Positions 22,388-30,495 of a stretch of 51,521 nt of DNA are shown in pieces; the first letter of the stretch is position 1, and each line of letters starts with the position of its first letter. The position numbers were made by a program, and so were the translations under genes. The DNA comes from Verrucomicrobiota bacterium (GTDB taxonomy: Bacteria; Verrucomicrobiota; Verrucomicrobiia; Chthoniobacterales; SZAS-18), in the NCBI GenBank assembly GCA_018240025.1, contig JAFEGM010000038.1, forward strand, positions 1 to 51,521. The letters run 5' to 3'. The notes beneath the pieces are model-generated. The model did no database searches. It saw only the letters and a list, made by a program, of their open reading frames with translations, and was not told the origin of the DNA.

Positions 22388-25300
22388 ATGCCGCTCTCCG
22401 CCCGCTCCTTCCGCGCTCTGCCGGCCTTCGCCGCGCTCGCCTGCCTCCTGACCGCGCCGCTCGGCGCCGCCATCTCGGTCACGCTGGCGAATCCGACCTC
22501 GCTCAATGCGAACGGCTGGATCATCGCCCACGACGCCGACGATCCCGCGCCGGGGACCGACCGCGAGGGCGTCAAAGGCCGCGTGCAGCTCACCTTCGTC
22601 GGCACGGCCGGCCAGACGCCGGTGAACTGGCGCCTGCGCTGGCAATTGGTCGATGACAGCGACGCCCCGCAGGATCTGCTCTCGCCCACCGACGGCAGCG
22701 TGGTCAGCGAGGTCATCCAGACCTACCAATCGCCGCCCTACGTCAGCAACCAGAGCATCCCGGTCACGTTCAATCAGACGCTCGTGCCCGCCGCCCAGCT
22801 CAGCCGCAGCGCCAACTTCCGCCTGCGCTTCCGCTTCCAGGGCTTCGCCGGCGGCAACTGGGTCGATTACCCCAATGCCGCCGGCGCCGTGCGCACGCAG
22901 TCGCCCGGCCGCACCTACCTGCATTTCACCAACACGGTCAGCGGCGACGCCGCGCTCAACGCGATTCCGCAGCTCACCGCGGCCGCCTTCCGCCGCGGCA
23001 CCCTCGTGCGCAGCGTGGCGGGGCAGGAGCGCTGGCAGGTCGACGTGAGCGGCTCGCTCACGCGCTTCGACGACTTCGCCGAGCCACTCGCGACAGCCGA
23101 GATTCCCCTCACCTTCACCTACGTGCTCCGACAGCAGGGCGGCGCGGCCATCGCGCTCGTGGCCGACACCTTCACGCTCCCGGTCAATGTCGACGCCTAC
23201 GCCGCCACCGCGCCGCTCACGCCCGCGGTGGCCAGCTTCACCGCCGCGCTGCCGGTCGAGCCGCTGAACTACGCCGAGATCGACCCGACGCTCACCTACA
23301 CGCTCGAGATCGCGGTCAGCACGCCCGATGGCGAAAGCGCCGCGCTTGTCGCGGGCGCCCGCCGGCTGCTCGCGCTCTCCGGCGAGCTGCGCTTCGGGAG
23401 CATCAGCACGCAGTTCACCACGCTGGCCAACGATCCGGCCACCACGACGGTCGCGGTCTGCGGGCCGCCCGAGCCCTGCTGGTCCGCCCTCCTCGCGGTC
23501 TCGGGTCAATCCGGCACGCTGCCCTCCGCGCCGGGCCGGACCTTCGGCGACGGCACGCCGCTAAGCGTGCTCGTCTTCCCCGACGGCACCGCCGTGACGC
23601 AGGGCGCGAGCGTGACGCTGACCAGTCCGGCGCCCGACTTCCTCGACTACGTCGGCGTGCGCGTGCTGCGCGGTCCGGCCACGCTGAGCGATGCCACCGG
23701 CCTGCGACTCAACTCGCTCGGGGTCTTCCTGCCGCAGGGCTTCAGCCTCGTCCGCGGCGAGCGCACCCGCCGCGCGCGCGGCGTCATCGAGCTGACCAAC
23801 GTCCCGGTCGGGCTCGATCTGCAGCCGCAGGACCTCGAGCTCGCGATCACCCCCGCCAACGTCTCCGGCACCGGCACGCTCTACGCGCAGCACGAGAACT
23901 TCCCCGCCCGCGTCGCCGTCGGCGCGCTGACCTGGGACTGGCAGAACGGACTCTTCCGCATCACGCCCGCCGCGGTGCGCTTCGAACGCGCCTGGGAGGC
24001 CGCGCAGCCCGGCAACAACGCGCGTCCGGCCAACGACGGCTACTTCGCGCAGCTCACCGGCACGGCCGGCGGCGGCGACGTGCAGATCCTCACCGCGCCC
24101 GGCGGCATCGCGCGTCTGCTCGCCGCCTTCACGCTCGGGCCCGGCGTTTACGCGCCGCTCTTTCCCGCCGGCTCGGCCGTGCTCTGGGCCGGCGACGGCG
24201 CGGTCAATGTGACCAACAGCGCGATCGACGCCGGCAGCTACCTCGGCGGCGACGGCGTGGCCGTGGTCTCGCAGAATCGCGGCTGCCCGGAGTTCGCCTG
24301 CATCGGCGCGGACTCCATCTTCCTCAACTTCCGTCTGCCCGTCGGCGCGAACTGGCGCCTCGGTCCCGACGGCAGCGTGCGCGGCGCCGGCGCGATGGAC
24401 GCGCCGACCACGCTGCAGTGGGGCCGCCAGCCCGGCTCGCCCAACTACACGCACGAGACCGCCTCGTGGACCGACGCGCGCTTCGTCGCCGCGGGGTTCC
24501 TGGCCCAGCCGCCTGCGACGCCCAATCCGCAGACGGCACCCGCGTACGACGCCCCGCTGCAGGCGCCGGCCATGTTGCTGACCGGCTGGTCTTCGCCGGC
24601 CGATGAGGATTACGTCGAGCGGCCCGCCTTCGTGGCCGGCGCGCCCTATCTCCTGGGGCTGGCCGATTACGCCGGGCTGAATTTCCGGGTCGGCACCGAC
24701 AACGCGATCGTGGCCACCTCGCGGCTCGGCGGCAGCGCGCCCATCGGCTACGGCCTGCGCGATTTCGTCAAGGTCTACGCCCGCCAGGGCGGCATCAGCG
24801 GCACGCACCAGGGCGCGACCGGCGGCGTGACCGAGCTCATCCTCTACGGCTTCCGCGCCAACATCGGCCCCGACCCCGAGCGCCCGGCCAACGGCGGCCT
24901 GCGCCTGGCCTTCCTCGACAACGAAAACGTCCGCTCGCTCACCGGCGGCACGCTGCTGGTCCCGGGCTATTCCAACTTCAACCAGCCGTTCAAGGAGCTG
25001 ACTTTCACCTGCTACGGCGGGCCCGACCAGGCGCTGCTCGACAGCGGTCCGCAGGTGCGCAATCCGCTCCGTTATTGGGGCAGCGAATTCCGCCCGCTCT
25101 CGCTCTCCTTCGTGCCGCAGATCGGCGGCGGCAGCTGCCCGAGCAACAACGCCGGCGCGCTGGTCATGGGCGCGCGTTTCCAGCTGGCTGCGCTCAGCCC
25201 CGATCCGCTCGATGCCACGCTCGGCTTCGAGTACGACGGCAATCTCGTCACGCCCGCCACCGCGGCCGCGGCGGGCTATCCAGCCGATCTCCACTCGCGC

Positions 25301-27898
25301 CTCACCCCGCCGACTTCGCTGCGCCTCGCCGCGACCGGCGGCGAGCACTTCCCGCTGGCCACGCGCGGCCTGGCCTACTTCAACAATCCGCGCCCCTCGC
25401 CCCTGCCCTACCCTGCGCCACCCGGGATCCCGGTCACGCCGACCTCGGGCGGCTGGCTCAATGTGGTCGGCGCGCTCGATGTGCCGTTCTTCCACGATCT
25501 CAAGGTCCATCTGCACCTCGATCCCGCCGCCGGCGGCAGCTCGCCGGTCTACATGATGGGCGGCTGGCCGGCCGACGACGCCTCGCCCGACAACCTCGGC
25601 TGGGCCGCGGGCGGGAAGACGTTCTTCAACGACCCCGGCTTCGACGCCGCCAGCCTCGGCTACGATCCCGCCGGCAGCGTGGCCGCCTACCGCAATCCGC
25701 CCGCGGGCGAAAAGCGGCATCGTCCGCGCGCCCAGCAGGACTGGCTCGAGGTCGTGCATCTCGACTACTCGGTGCGCTGGGACAATGGCCGCTTCATCCC
25801 CGCACCCGGGGTCGAGAGCGAGACCGATCTCCTCGTCATCCGCCTCGCGCATCGCCTGCTCTCGCTCAGTCCCTCCACCGCCGAGGTCACCTTCGGCGTG
25901 CAATACAACGGCCTGAGCGCGCTCAACGCCGCCAACCTCGCGGCCGCCGGCGCGGGGAGTCTCTTCGGTTCGGTCGCGGCCGCGCTGCCCGGCGCGGAGG
26001 CAATCCCGAACGCCACCCGGCAGTTCGATGCGCTGCTCTCGGATCAATTCGGCGCGCGGCTCGGCGCCAGCCTCGAGACCGCGCTCGCCCCCGCGCTCGA
26101 CAGCGCGGTGGCCAGCCTGCGCGCGCAGGATCCGAGCTTCTGGCTGACCGGCACGAACCTCGCGCCGATCGTCAATTCGCTCACCTCCGGCCTGGCCGCC
26201 GCTGGCGCGCCGAACCTCGCGCTCACCACCGACCTGCGCAGCAGCCTGGCCGACATCGACAACGGCCTGGCCAAACTCCTCCAGCTGCTGCCCGCGCAGG
26301 GCGCCAACGCTGGCTCGGTCTTCGGCCAGATGGTGCGCAATCTCCTCGTCGACCACGGTCCACCCGTGCCCCTGAACGCGGTGCTCGACGCCGCCTTCGC
26401 GGGTGCGTCGCCCGAGCTTGATCGCTCGCTGCCCGCGCTCTTCGAGATCCGCTCGACCCTCGAGAAGGCGCGCGGGCCGGTGCAGAATGCGCTCCAGCAG
26501 ATCGATGCCGGCACTTCGCCGGTGCGCGCGGCCATCGCCAGCTCGCTGCAGCAGGCGCCGCTGCTGACCACCGGATTGACCCAGCATCTGCGTGCCTACC
26601 TCATGGAATCGGCCCCGCCCGGGCAGTTCTTCGCCGAGCGCGACGCCGCCGCGGTCCGCGCGCGGCTCCTGGCCATCGTGCGCGAGAACGTGGCCGCCTC
26701 GGGCTTCGCCGCGGCCATTCAGAGCACGCTGAAGAACCACTTCTCCGAAACCCAGCGCCGCATGCGTGCGGGGTTCGACAGCTTCTTCGCCGAGACGAAC
26801 CGGCTGATCCGCGACGCCATCCGCGCCGTCGCGCCCGAGATCGTGCCCGACGGTCCGTTCCGCCGCGGGCTCGGCGAGCTCAGCCGCACCGCCGCCGGCA
26901 ACAGCGCGGGCAATTCGCCCTTCGGCTCCTTCAATCTGCAGGGCTACGCCGCCATCAACGGCGACTCGCTGCAGGAGCTGCGTCTCGACGGCAAGGTCGT
27001 CCTCTCCGCGCCCGACACCATGACGTTCCAGGGCGGCGTGCGCATCCTCGCGCTCGACTCCCGCAGCCCGGCCGCGCGCTGCTTCCCCGCCGGCTCGAAT
27101 CCGCGCGCCGAGGTCTCGCTCAATGCCAGCGCGCCCTTCCCGTTCTTCGGCGCGACCAATGCGACGATGCAGGCCGGCGCGCGCTTCACCTTCGCCGACA
27201 ACGGCCTGCTCCTCGGCCTGGGCGGAAACTTCGGCGTGCTCGGCGACGTGCAGATCGGAGGCGTGAAGCTGCGCGAGCTGAAGTTCCTCTTCGCCTTCGG
27301 CGCGAGCGACAACTACCTCGGCTGCAGCGCCCGCGCCGCCTTCCAGGGCTACGAGTTCGCCGGTGCCTTCTTCCTCGGCACCGCCTGCGGGCCGGAGGCG
27401 CTTACGTTGCTCGACCCCGACGTCGGCCTCGCGCTGGCCGATGCCGGTGTCGGCGCCGGCAGCCGTATCACCGGCGTCTACATCTACGCCGAGGGCTGGA
27501 TGCCGCTGAACAATCTCATCGGCATCCCTGACTCCTGCCTTTTCAGCCTGCGCGCCGGCGCCGGCGTCGGGCCCTTCGGCTTCCTCATCGACGGCCCCAC
27601 CGGCCCGTCCTTCGCGCTCGGCAGCAAGCTCTTCTTCGGCATCACGGCCGACATCCTCTGCCTCGCGCATGCCGAGGCGAACATCACCCTCGTCGGCAGC
27701 CTCAAGATCCCGCTCTCGAATCTCCAACCCGAGCGCGGCACCCAATCCGGCAGCCAGGGCCTCGCCCTGCGCCTGCGCGGCCGCGGCGAGTTCGAAGTCG
27801 AAGTCGGCCCCTGCCCCTTCTGCATCTCGTTCTCGAAGGAGGTCAAATTCCACGCCCAGCTCGGCGGCGGCGACACCCGCTTCGGCTTCGGCGATTGA
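22388..27898 (+). CDS. Very large secreted protein of unknown family
   Basis: This 1836-residue protein has a signal peptide (about 1-26, ending PLGA). The first half is beta-rich with repeated strand patterns. A helical, Ala/Leu-rich region at about 1180-1490 contains many amphipathic segments (for example SLRAQDPSFWLTG, IRSTLEKARGPVQNALQQID). The C-terminal 300 residues are Gly/Ala-rich beta again, with Cys pairs (CPFCISFSKEV near the end). No PEP-CTERM signal or beta-barrel domain was seen. I do not recognise the family. Codon use matches neighbouring genes. The ATG at 22388 is preferred to a GTG 6 bp earlier because it directly precedes the signal sequence. Confidence 0.8.
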   Translation: MPLSARSFRALPAFAALACLLTAPLGAAISVTLANPTSLNANGWIIAHDADDPAPGTDREGVKGRVQLTFVGTAGQTPVNWRLRWQLVDDSDAPQDLLSPTDGSVVSEVIQTYQSPPYVSNQSIPVTFNQTLVPAAQLSRSANFRLRFRFQGFAGGNWVDYPNAAGAVRTQSPGRTYLHFTNTVSGDAALNAIPQLTAAAFRRGTLVRSVAGQERWQVDVSGSLTRFDDFAEPLATAEIPLTFTYVLRQQGGAAIALVADTFTLPVNVDAYAATAPLTPAVASFTAALPVEPLNYAEIDPTLTYTLEIAVSTPDGESAALVAGARRLLALSGELRFGSISTQFTTLANDPATTTVAVCGPPEPCWSALLAVSGQSGTLPSAPGRTFGDGTPLSVLVFPDGTAVTQGASVTLTSPAPDFLDYVGVRVLRGPATLSDATGLRLNSLGVFLPQGFSLVRGERTRRARGVIELTNVPVGLDLQPQDLELAITPANVSGTGTLYAQHENFPARVAVGALTWDWQNGLFRITPAAVRFERAWEAAQPGNNARPANDGYFAQLTGTAGGGDVQILTAPGGIARLLAAFTLGPGVYAPLFPAGSAVLWAGDGAVNVTNSAIDAGSYLGGDGVAVVSQNRGCPEFACIGADSIFLNFRLPVGANWRLGPDGSVRGAGAMDAPTTLQWGRQPGSPNYTHETASWTDARFVAAGFLAQPPATPNPQTAPAYDAPLQAPAMLLTGWSSPADEDYVERPAFVAGAPYLLGLADYAGLNFRVGTDNAIVATSRLGGSAPIGYGLRDFVKVYARQGGISGTHQGATGGVTELILYGFRANIGPDPERPANGGLRLAFLDNENVRSLTGGTLLVPGYSNFNQPFKELTFTCYGGPDQALLDSGPQVRNPLRYWGSEFRPLSLSFVPQIGGGSCPSNNAGALVMGARFQLAALSPDPLDATLGFEYDGNLVTPATAAAAGYPADLHSRLTPPTSLRLAATGGEHFPLATRGLAYFNNPRPSPLPYPAPPGIPVTPTSGGWLNVVGALDVPFFHDLKVHLHLDPAAGGSSPVYMMGGWPADDASPDNLGWAAGGKTFFNDPGFDAASLGYDPAGSVAAYRNPPAGEKRHRPRAQQDWLEVVHLDYSVRWDNGRFIPAPGVESETDLLVIRLAHRLLSLSPSTAEVTFGVQYNGLSALNAANLAAAGAGSLFGSVAAALPGAEAIPNATRQFDALLSDQFGARLGASLETALAPALDSAVASLRAQDPSFWLTGTNLAPIVNSLTSGLAAAGAPNLALTTDLRSSLADIDNGLAKLLQLLPAQGANAGSVFGQMVRNLLVDHGPPVPLNAVLDAAFAGASPELDRSLPALFEIRSTLEKARGPVQNALQQIDAGTSPVRAAIASSLQQAPLLTTGLTQHLRAYLMESAPPGQFFAERDAAAVRARLLAIVRENVAASGFAAAIQSTLKNHFSETQRRMRAGFDSFFAETNRLIRDAIRAVAPEIVPDGPFRRGLGELSRTAAGNSAGNSPFGSFNLQGYAAINGDSLQELRLDGKVVLSAPDTMTFQGGVRILALDSRSPAARCFPAGSNPRAEVSLNASAPFPFFGATNATMQAGARFTFADNGLLLGLGGNFGVLGDVQIGGVKLRELKFLFAFGASDNYLGCSARAAFQGYEFAGAFFLGTACGPEALTLLDPDVGLALADAGVGAGSRITGVYIYAEGWMPLNNLIGIPDSCLFSLRAGAGVGPFGFLIDGPTGPSFALGSKLFFGITADILCLAHAEANITLVGSLKIPLSNLQPERGTQSGSQGLALRLRGRGEFEVEVGPCPFCISFSKEVKFHAQLGGGDTRFGFGD

Positions 27899-27931
27899 GC
27901 GTTGGAGCCGCAAATTCGCAGGTCCGCAGGT

Positions 27932-28022
27932 CCGCAGATTAGAAGGATTCGACGCAGATTTTCCGGGGTTAAGAACTTCTCATTTGCCCCAGAAATCTGT
28001 GCTTAATCCTCTGAATCTGCGG
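27932..28022. repeat. Imperfect inverted repeat between convergent genes
   Basis: CCGCAGATT (27932-27940) pairs with AATCTGCGG (28014-28022). Further in, GGATT pairs with AATCC, and CAGATTT with AAATCTG, giving about 70 percent pairing over 30-bp arms. The right arm contains the stop codon and the last few codons of the LysR gene. It may act as a bidirectional terminator. A tandem GCAGGTCC run (27918-27935) precedes it. Confidence 0.65.
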
Positions 28023-28932
28023 ACGACCCTCCGCCCCGCTTCGCCAACCCGCCGGCGGCCGCGGCCAGAGCCTCGACCAAGGCGCGGGTCGCGGGCGGGG
28101 CCTGACCGCGTTGCCAGAGCACGATGAGGTCCCAGCGCGCCTTGGCATCGCTGATCGGCACGAAGACGACGCCGGGATGCGCGTAGGTGCGGAAGTAGTC
28201 GGGCAGGAGCGTCACGCCGGATTCGGCCACGACCTGCGAGAGGACGTGCGTGATGCCATCGATCACGCTGCCGAAGCGCGGCCGGAAGCCCGCGGCGCGG
28301 CACAGCGACTGCATCCAGCGGTTCCGGCCCGGCATCTCGGCTTCGTCGATCCCGACGAATTCGTGCCCCTTCAACTCGGCCAGCGCGAGGCGCCGCCGGC
28401 TCGCCAGGGGATCCGTGCCGGCAAGCGCGGCCACCACGCCCAGCGAGGTCAGCTTGCGGCTGTGGAAATCGCGCGCCGCCACCGCGCCCTCCTGCCCGGT
28501 CAGCGCGAGGTCGAGCTGACCCGCCCGCAGAGCGTCGATCTGCTCCCGCGGCGACATGTCGTGCAGGCGCAGCCGGAGGTCGCCGTGGGTCTCGCGCAGC
28601 CGCGCCAGCGCCGGCGCGAGCAGCGGCTGCGCCGCGGAAATGAGGTAGCCCACGCGCAATTCCGAGCGCAGGCCGCGCGCCTGCCGTCGCACATCGGCCA
28701 GCGCGGCGTCGTAGCTTTCGAGCACCGGCCGAAAGGCCTCCAGCACCGCGTGCCCCAACCCCGTGGGCTGCACCCCGCGCGCCTCGCGCTCCAGCAGACG
28801 CCCGCCCAACTCCTGTTCGAGCGCCTGCATCTGCCGGCTCAGCGCCGGCTGCCCGATCCGTAGCCGCACGGCCGCGCGATTGACGCTGCCTTCGGCGACC
28901 ACCGTGGCGAAGGCTCGAATGCGCTCGATCAC
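28003..28932 (-). CDS. LysR-family transcriptional regulator
   Basis: This 309-residue protein has the LysR helix-turn-helix at about 1-60 (SVNRAAVRLRIGQPALSRQM, EQELGGRLLERE) and a periplasmic-binding-like effector domain at about 90-295. The start is GTG; no ATG fits the family N-terminus. A palindrome lies 8 bp upstream of it. The C-terminal SSADSED and the stop codon come from a repeat arm, so the native end may have been replaced. No divergent target gene is present: the upstream 449 bp hold only repeats before a plus-strand gene. Confidence 0.9.
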   Translation of the reverse strand: MIERIRAFATVVAEGSVNRAAVRLRIGQPALSRQMQALEQELGGRLLEREARGVQPTGLGHAVLEAFRPVLESYDAALADVRRQARGLRSELRVGYLISAAQPLLAPALARLRETHGDLRLRLHDMSPREQIDALRAGQLDLALTGQEGAVAARDFHSRKLTSLGVVAALAGTDPLASRRRLALAELKGHEFVGIDEAEMPGRNRWMQSLCRAAGFRPRFGSVIDGITHVLSQVVAESGVTLLPDYFRTYAHPGVVFVPISDAKARWDLIVLWQRGQAPPATRALVEALAAAAGGLAKRGGGSSADSED

Positions 28933-28940
28933 CCCGCAGC

Positions 28941-28959
28941 CTATGCCGATCCGGCATAG
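28941..28959. promoter_or_regulatory. LysR-type operator palindrome
   Basis: CTATGCC (28941-28947) and GGCATAG (28953-28959) are perfect inverted repeats with a 5-bp spacer, and include a T-N11-A core (28944 to 28956) typical of LysR sites. The site sits just before the GTG start, so binding would repress the regulator's own gene. Confidence 0.6.
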
Positions 28960-29043
28960 GGGCAATTCCGCCGCAGCATTATCGCGCCTGGTCCGGAAGG
29001 CGCATTCTCGCCCCATCGAAAACGAGGCGAAAGCGCCAGCTCC

Positions 29044-29131
29044 TCCCACTCCCACTCCCACTCCCACTCCCACTCCCACTCCCACTCGCACTCTCACTCC
29101 CACTCCCACTCTCACTCCCACTCCCACTCCC
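29044..29131. repeat. CCCACT hexamer array
   Basis: About fourteen hexamers of CCCACT, with a few TCACT and GCACT variants, lie in the gap between the LysR gene and the next plus-strand gene. It is probably a slippage-prone simple repeat; I see no coding role. Confidence 0.85.
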
Positions 29132-29165
29132 CAGCGCGAACGACCACGACCACTCAGCGATCCAC

Positions 29166-29204
29166 GGCAGCAAGCTGCCTGCGCGAAAGCGGCAGCAAGC
29201 TCAC
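29166..29204. repeat. Paired GGCAGCAAGCTGCC palindromes
   Basis: GGCAGCAAGCTGCC at 29166-29179 is followed by a second, partly diverged copy starting at 29191, a spacing of 25 bp. The same pair with the same spacing is at 35338-35375. Confidence 0.75.
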
Positions 29205-29237
29205 GCACTCCACGGCGTCCCCACCGCTCCTCCCTCC

Positions 29238-29270
29238 GCCACGAGCCGCACTCGGAGAGTGCGGACTACG
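29238..29270 (+). repeat. 33-bp palindromic repeat, copy 2
   Basis: GCCACGAG is followed by CCGCACTCGGAGAGTGCGG and ACTACG. The core is an 8-bp hairpin with a GGA loop. It is identical, in the opposite orientation, to 35089-35121 and the same as 35422-35454. Confidence 0.88.
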
Positions 29271-29296
29271 CCCTTCAACTCGCCCGCCTTCCGCCC

Positions 29297-29329
29297 GCCA
29301 CGAGCCGCACTCGGAGAGTGCGGACCACC
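29297..29329 (+). repeat. 33-bp palindromic repeat, copy 3
   Basis: Same as the copy at 29238 except for its last bases (ACCACC instead of ACTACG). The two copies are 59 bp apart in direct orientation. Confidence 0.88.
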
Positions 29330-29381
29330 CGCTCTGACGCGGCTGGGCCTTGCGTTGGCGCTGGGCGGACTAGGCTGCGGC

Positions 29382-30308
29382 ATGAAGCTCCCACTCGCTT
29401 GCCTTCTCGGTCTGCTTCCGCTCGCGCTGACGGCGGCTCCGCCCACCCTGACCGCGCCGGACGGCGGCGCTTTCAGCGGCTATTGGGATGCGGGCGTGGC
29501 GGAGCTGACCAGCTACCAACTGGAGCAAAACCGCTATGGCGCGCTGCATCCGGGCACGGCGGTGTTGATCTTCGTGACCGAGGACTTCTCCGCGTCGAAG
29601 CAGGTGAAACTCGACCAACCCGCGCAGGCGGGGAAGGACGCGGTCCACGTGCTGAAGCTCAACGCGACGAAGGATTTCCGCACCGGGCTCTATCCCTACA
29701 CGCTGCTGACCTCGGTCTTCACGCCGATCTACTCCACCGCCGAGCCCCGCACGCTCAAGGTGACGGGCTCGGTGCAGGAATGGTGCGGCCACACCTTCAC
29801 GCAGCTGAACCTGCGGAACGGTGGCTACGCCGCGCAGCAGTTCTCGTATTTCGAGAGCGATGGCGATGTCACGAGCACCCTCGGCAGCGCCTTACTGGAG
29901 GACGAGATCCTGGTGCGCTGGCGCATCGACCCGACCTCGGTGCCGCAGGGCAAGGTGAAGCTGATCCCCAGCCTGGCCATTGCGCGTCTGGTCCATCGGC
30001 CGCTGGCGGTGGAGGACGCGGAGATCACGCTGCGGCCCGCGCCGGCCGAGTTTCGCGAGGATCTGGATGCCGTGGCGCTGGAAGTGAAGCAGACCAGCGG
30101 CTTCACCCGCACGCTCACCTACTACGTCGGCGCGCAGTTCCCGTATCCGGTCTATGGCTGGGACGAAACCTACGCCGCCGGGTTCCGCGAGGATGGCCGC
30201 ACACTCACGACCAAGGCCAGGCGTCTGGCCACGCTGCGCGTCGCCTATTGGCAGAAGAACCGGCCGGTCGATCGCGCCTTGCGGAAGGAACTGAAGCTGC
30301 CGGAGTGA
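29382..30308 (+). CDS. Exported protein of a family often mislabelled septum inhibitor Maf
   Basis: This 308-residue protein has a signal peptide (about 1-18, ALTA). Conserved-looking segments include FSGYWDAGVAELTSYQLEQN, TAVLIFVTEDFSASKQVKLD and VLKLNATKDFRTGLYPYTLL. Relatives in Bacteroidota and Verrucomicrobiota share these blocks and are sometimes annotated as Maf, but they have none of the Maf nucleotide pyrophosphatase motifs. I assign no function. It is probably periplasmic. The start was set at the signal peptide; upstream codons run through the repeats. Confidence 0.8.
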   Translation: MKLPLACLLGLLPLALTAAPPTLTAPDGGAFSGYWDAGVAELTSYQLEQNRYGALHPGTAVLIFVTEDFSASKQVKLDQPAQAGKDAVHVLKLNATKDFRTGLYPYTLLTSVFTPIYSTAEPRTLKVTGSVQEWCGHTFTQLNLRNGGYAAQQFSYFESDGDVTSTLGSALLEDEILVRWRIDPTSVPQGKVKLIPSLAIARLVHRPLAVEDAEITLRPAPAEFREDLDAVALEVKQTSGFTRTLTYYVGAQFPYPVYGWDETYAAGFREDGRTLTTKARRLATLRVAYWQKNRPVDRALRKELKLPE

Positions 30309-30495
30309 AAGGCGCACGCGACGGAGCCCCGTGGCGGGACGGGGCTGGCTGACTGCGTGAGGTTCCCGCCGATTGACGACGCGGACGGATGCGACACGCT
30401 CCGGGGTGCATCCGGAGCGGGCTTCGGGCGGGTCGATGCGCCAGCGTCTCGACCCAGCCGCGCGGCCGTTGCGGAGTTCAGCGCATTCCCCGGCC

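Noticed and set aside
23561..27913. A 1450-codon minus-strand frame
   Set aside because: It starts with TTG, is low-complexity Glu/Arg/Ala/Gly, and lies opposite the secreted 1836-residue gene, which has a proper signal peptide.
29382..30308. Annotation as septum formation inhibitor Maf
   Set aside because: The protein has a signal peptide and none of the Maf pyrophosphatase motifs; the label is a database artefact.
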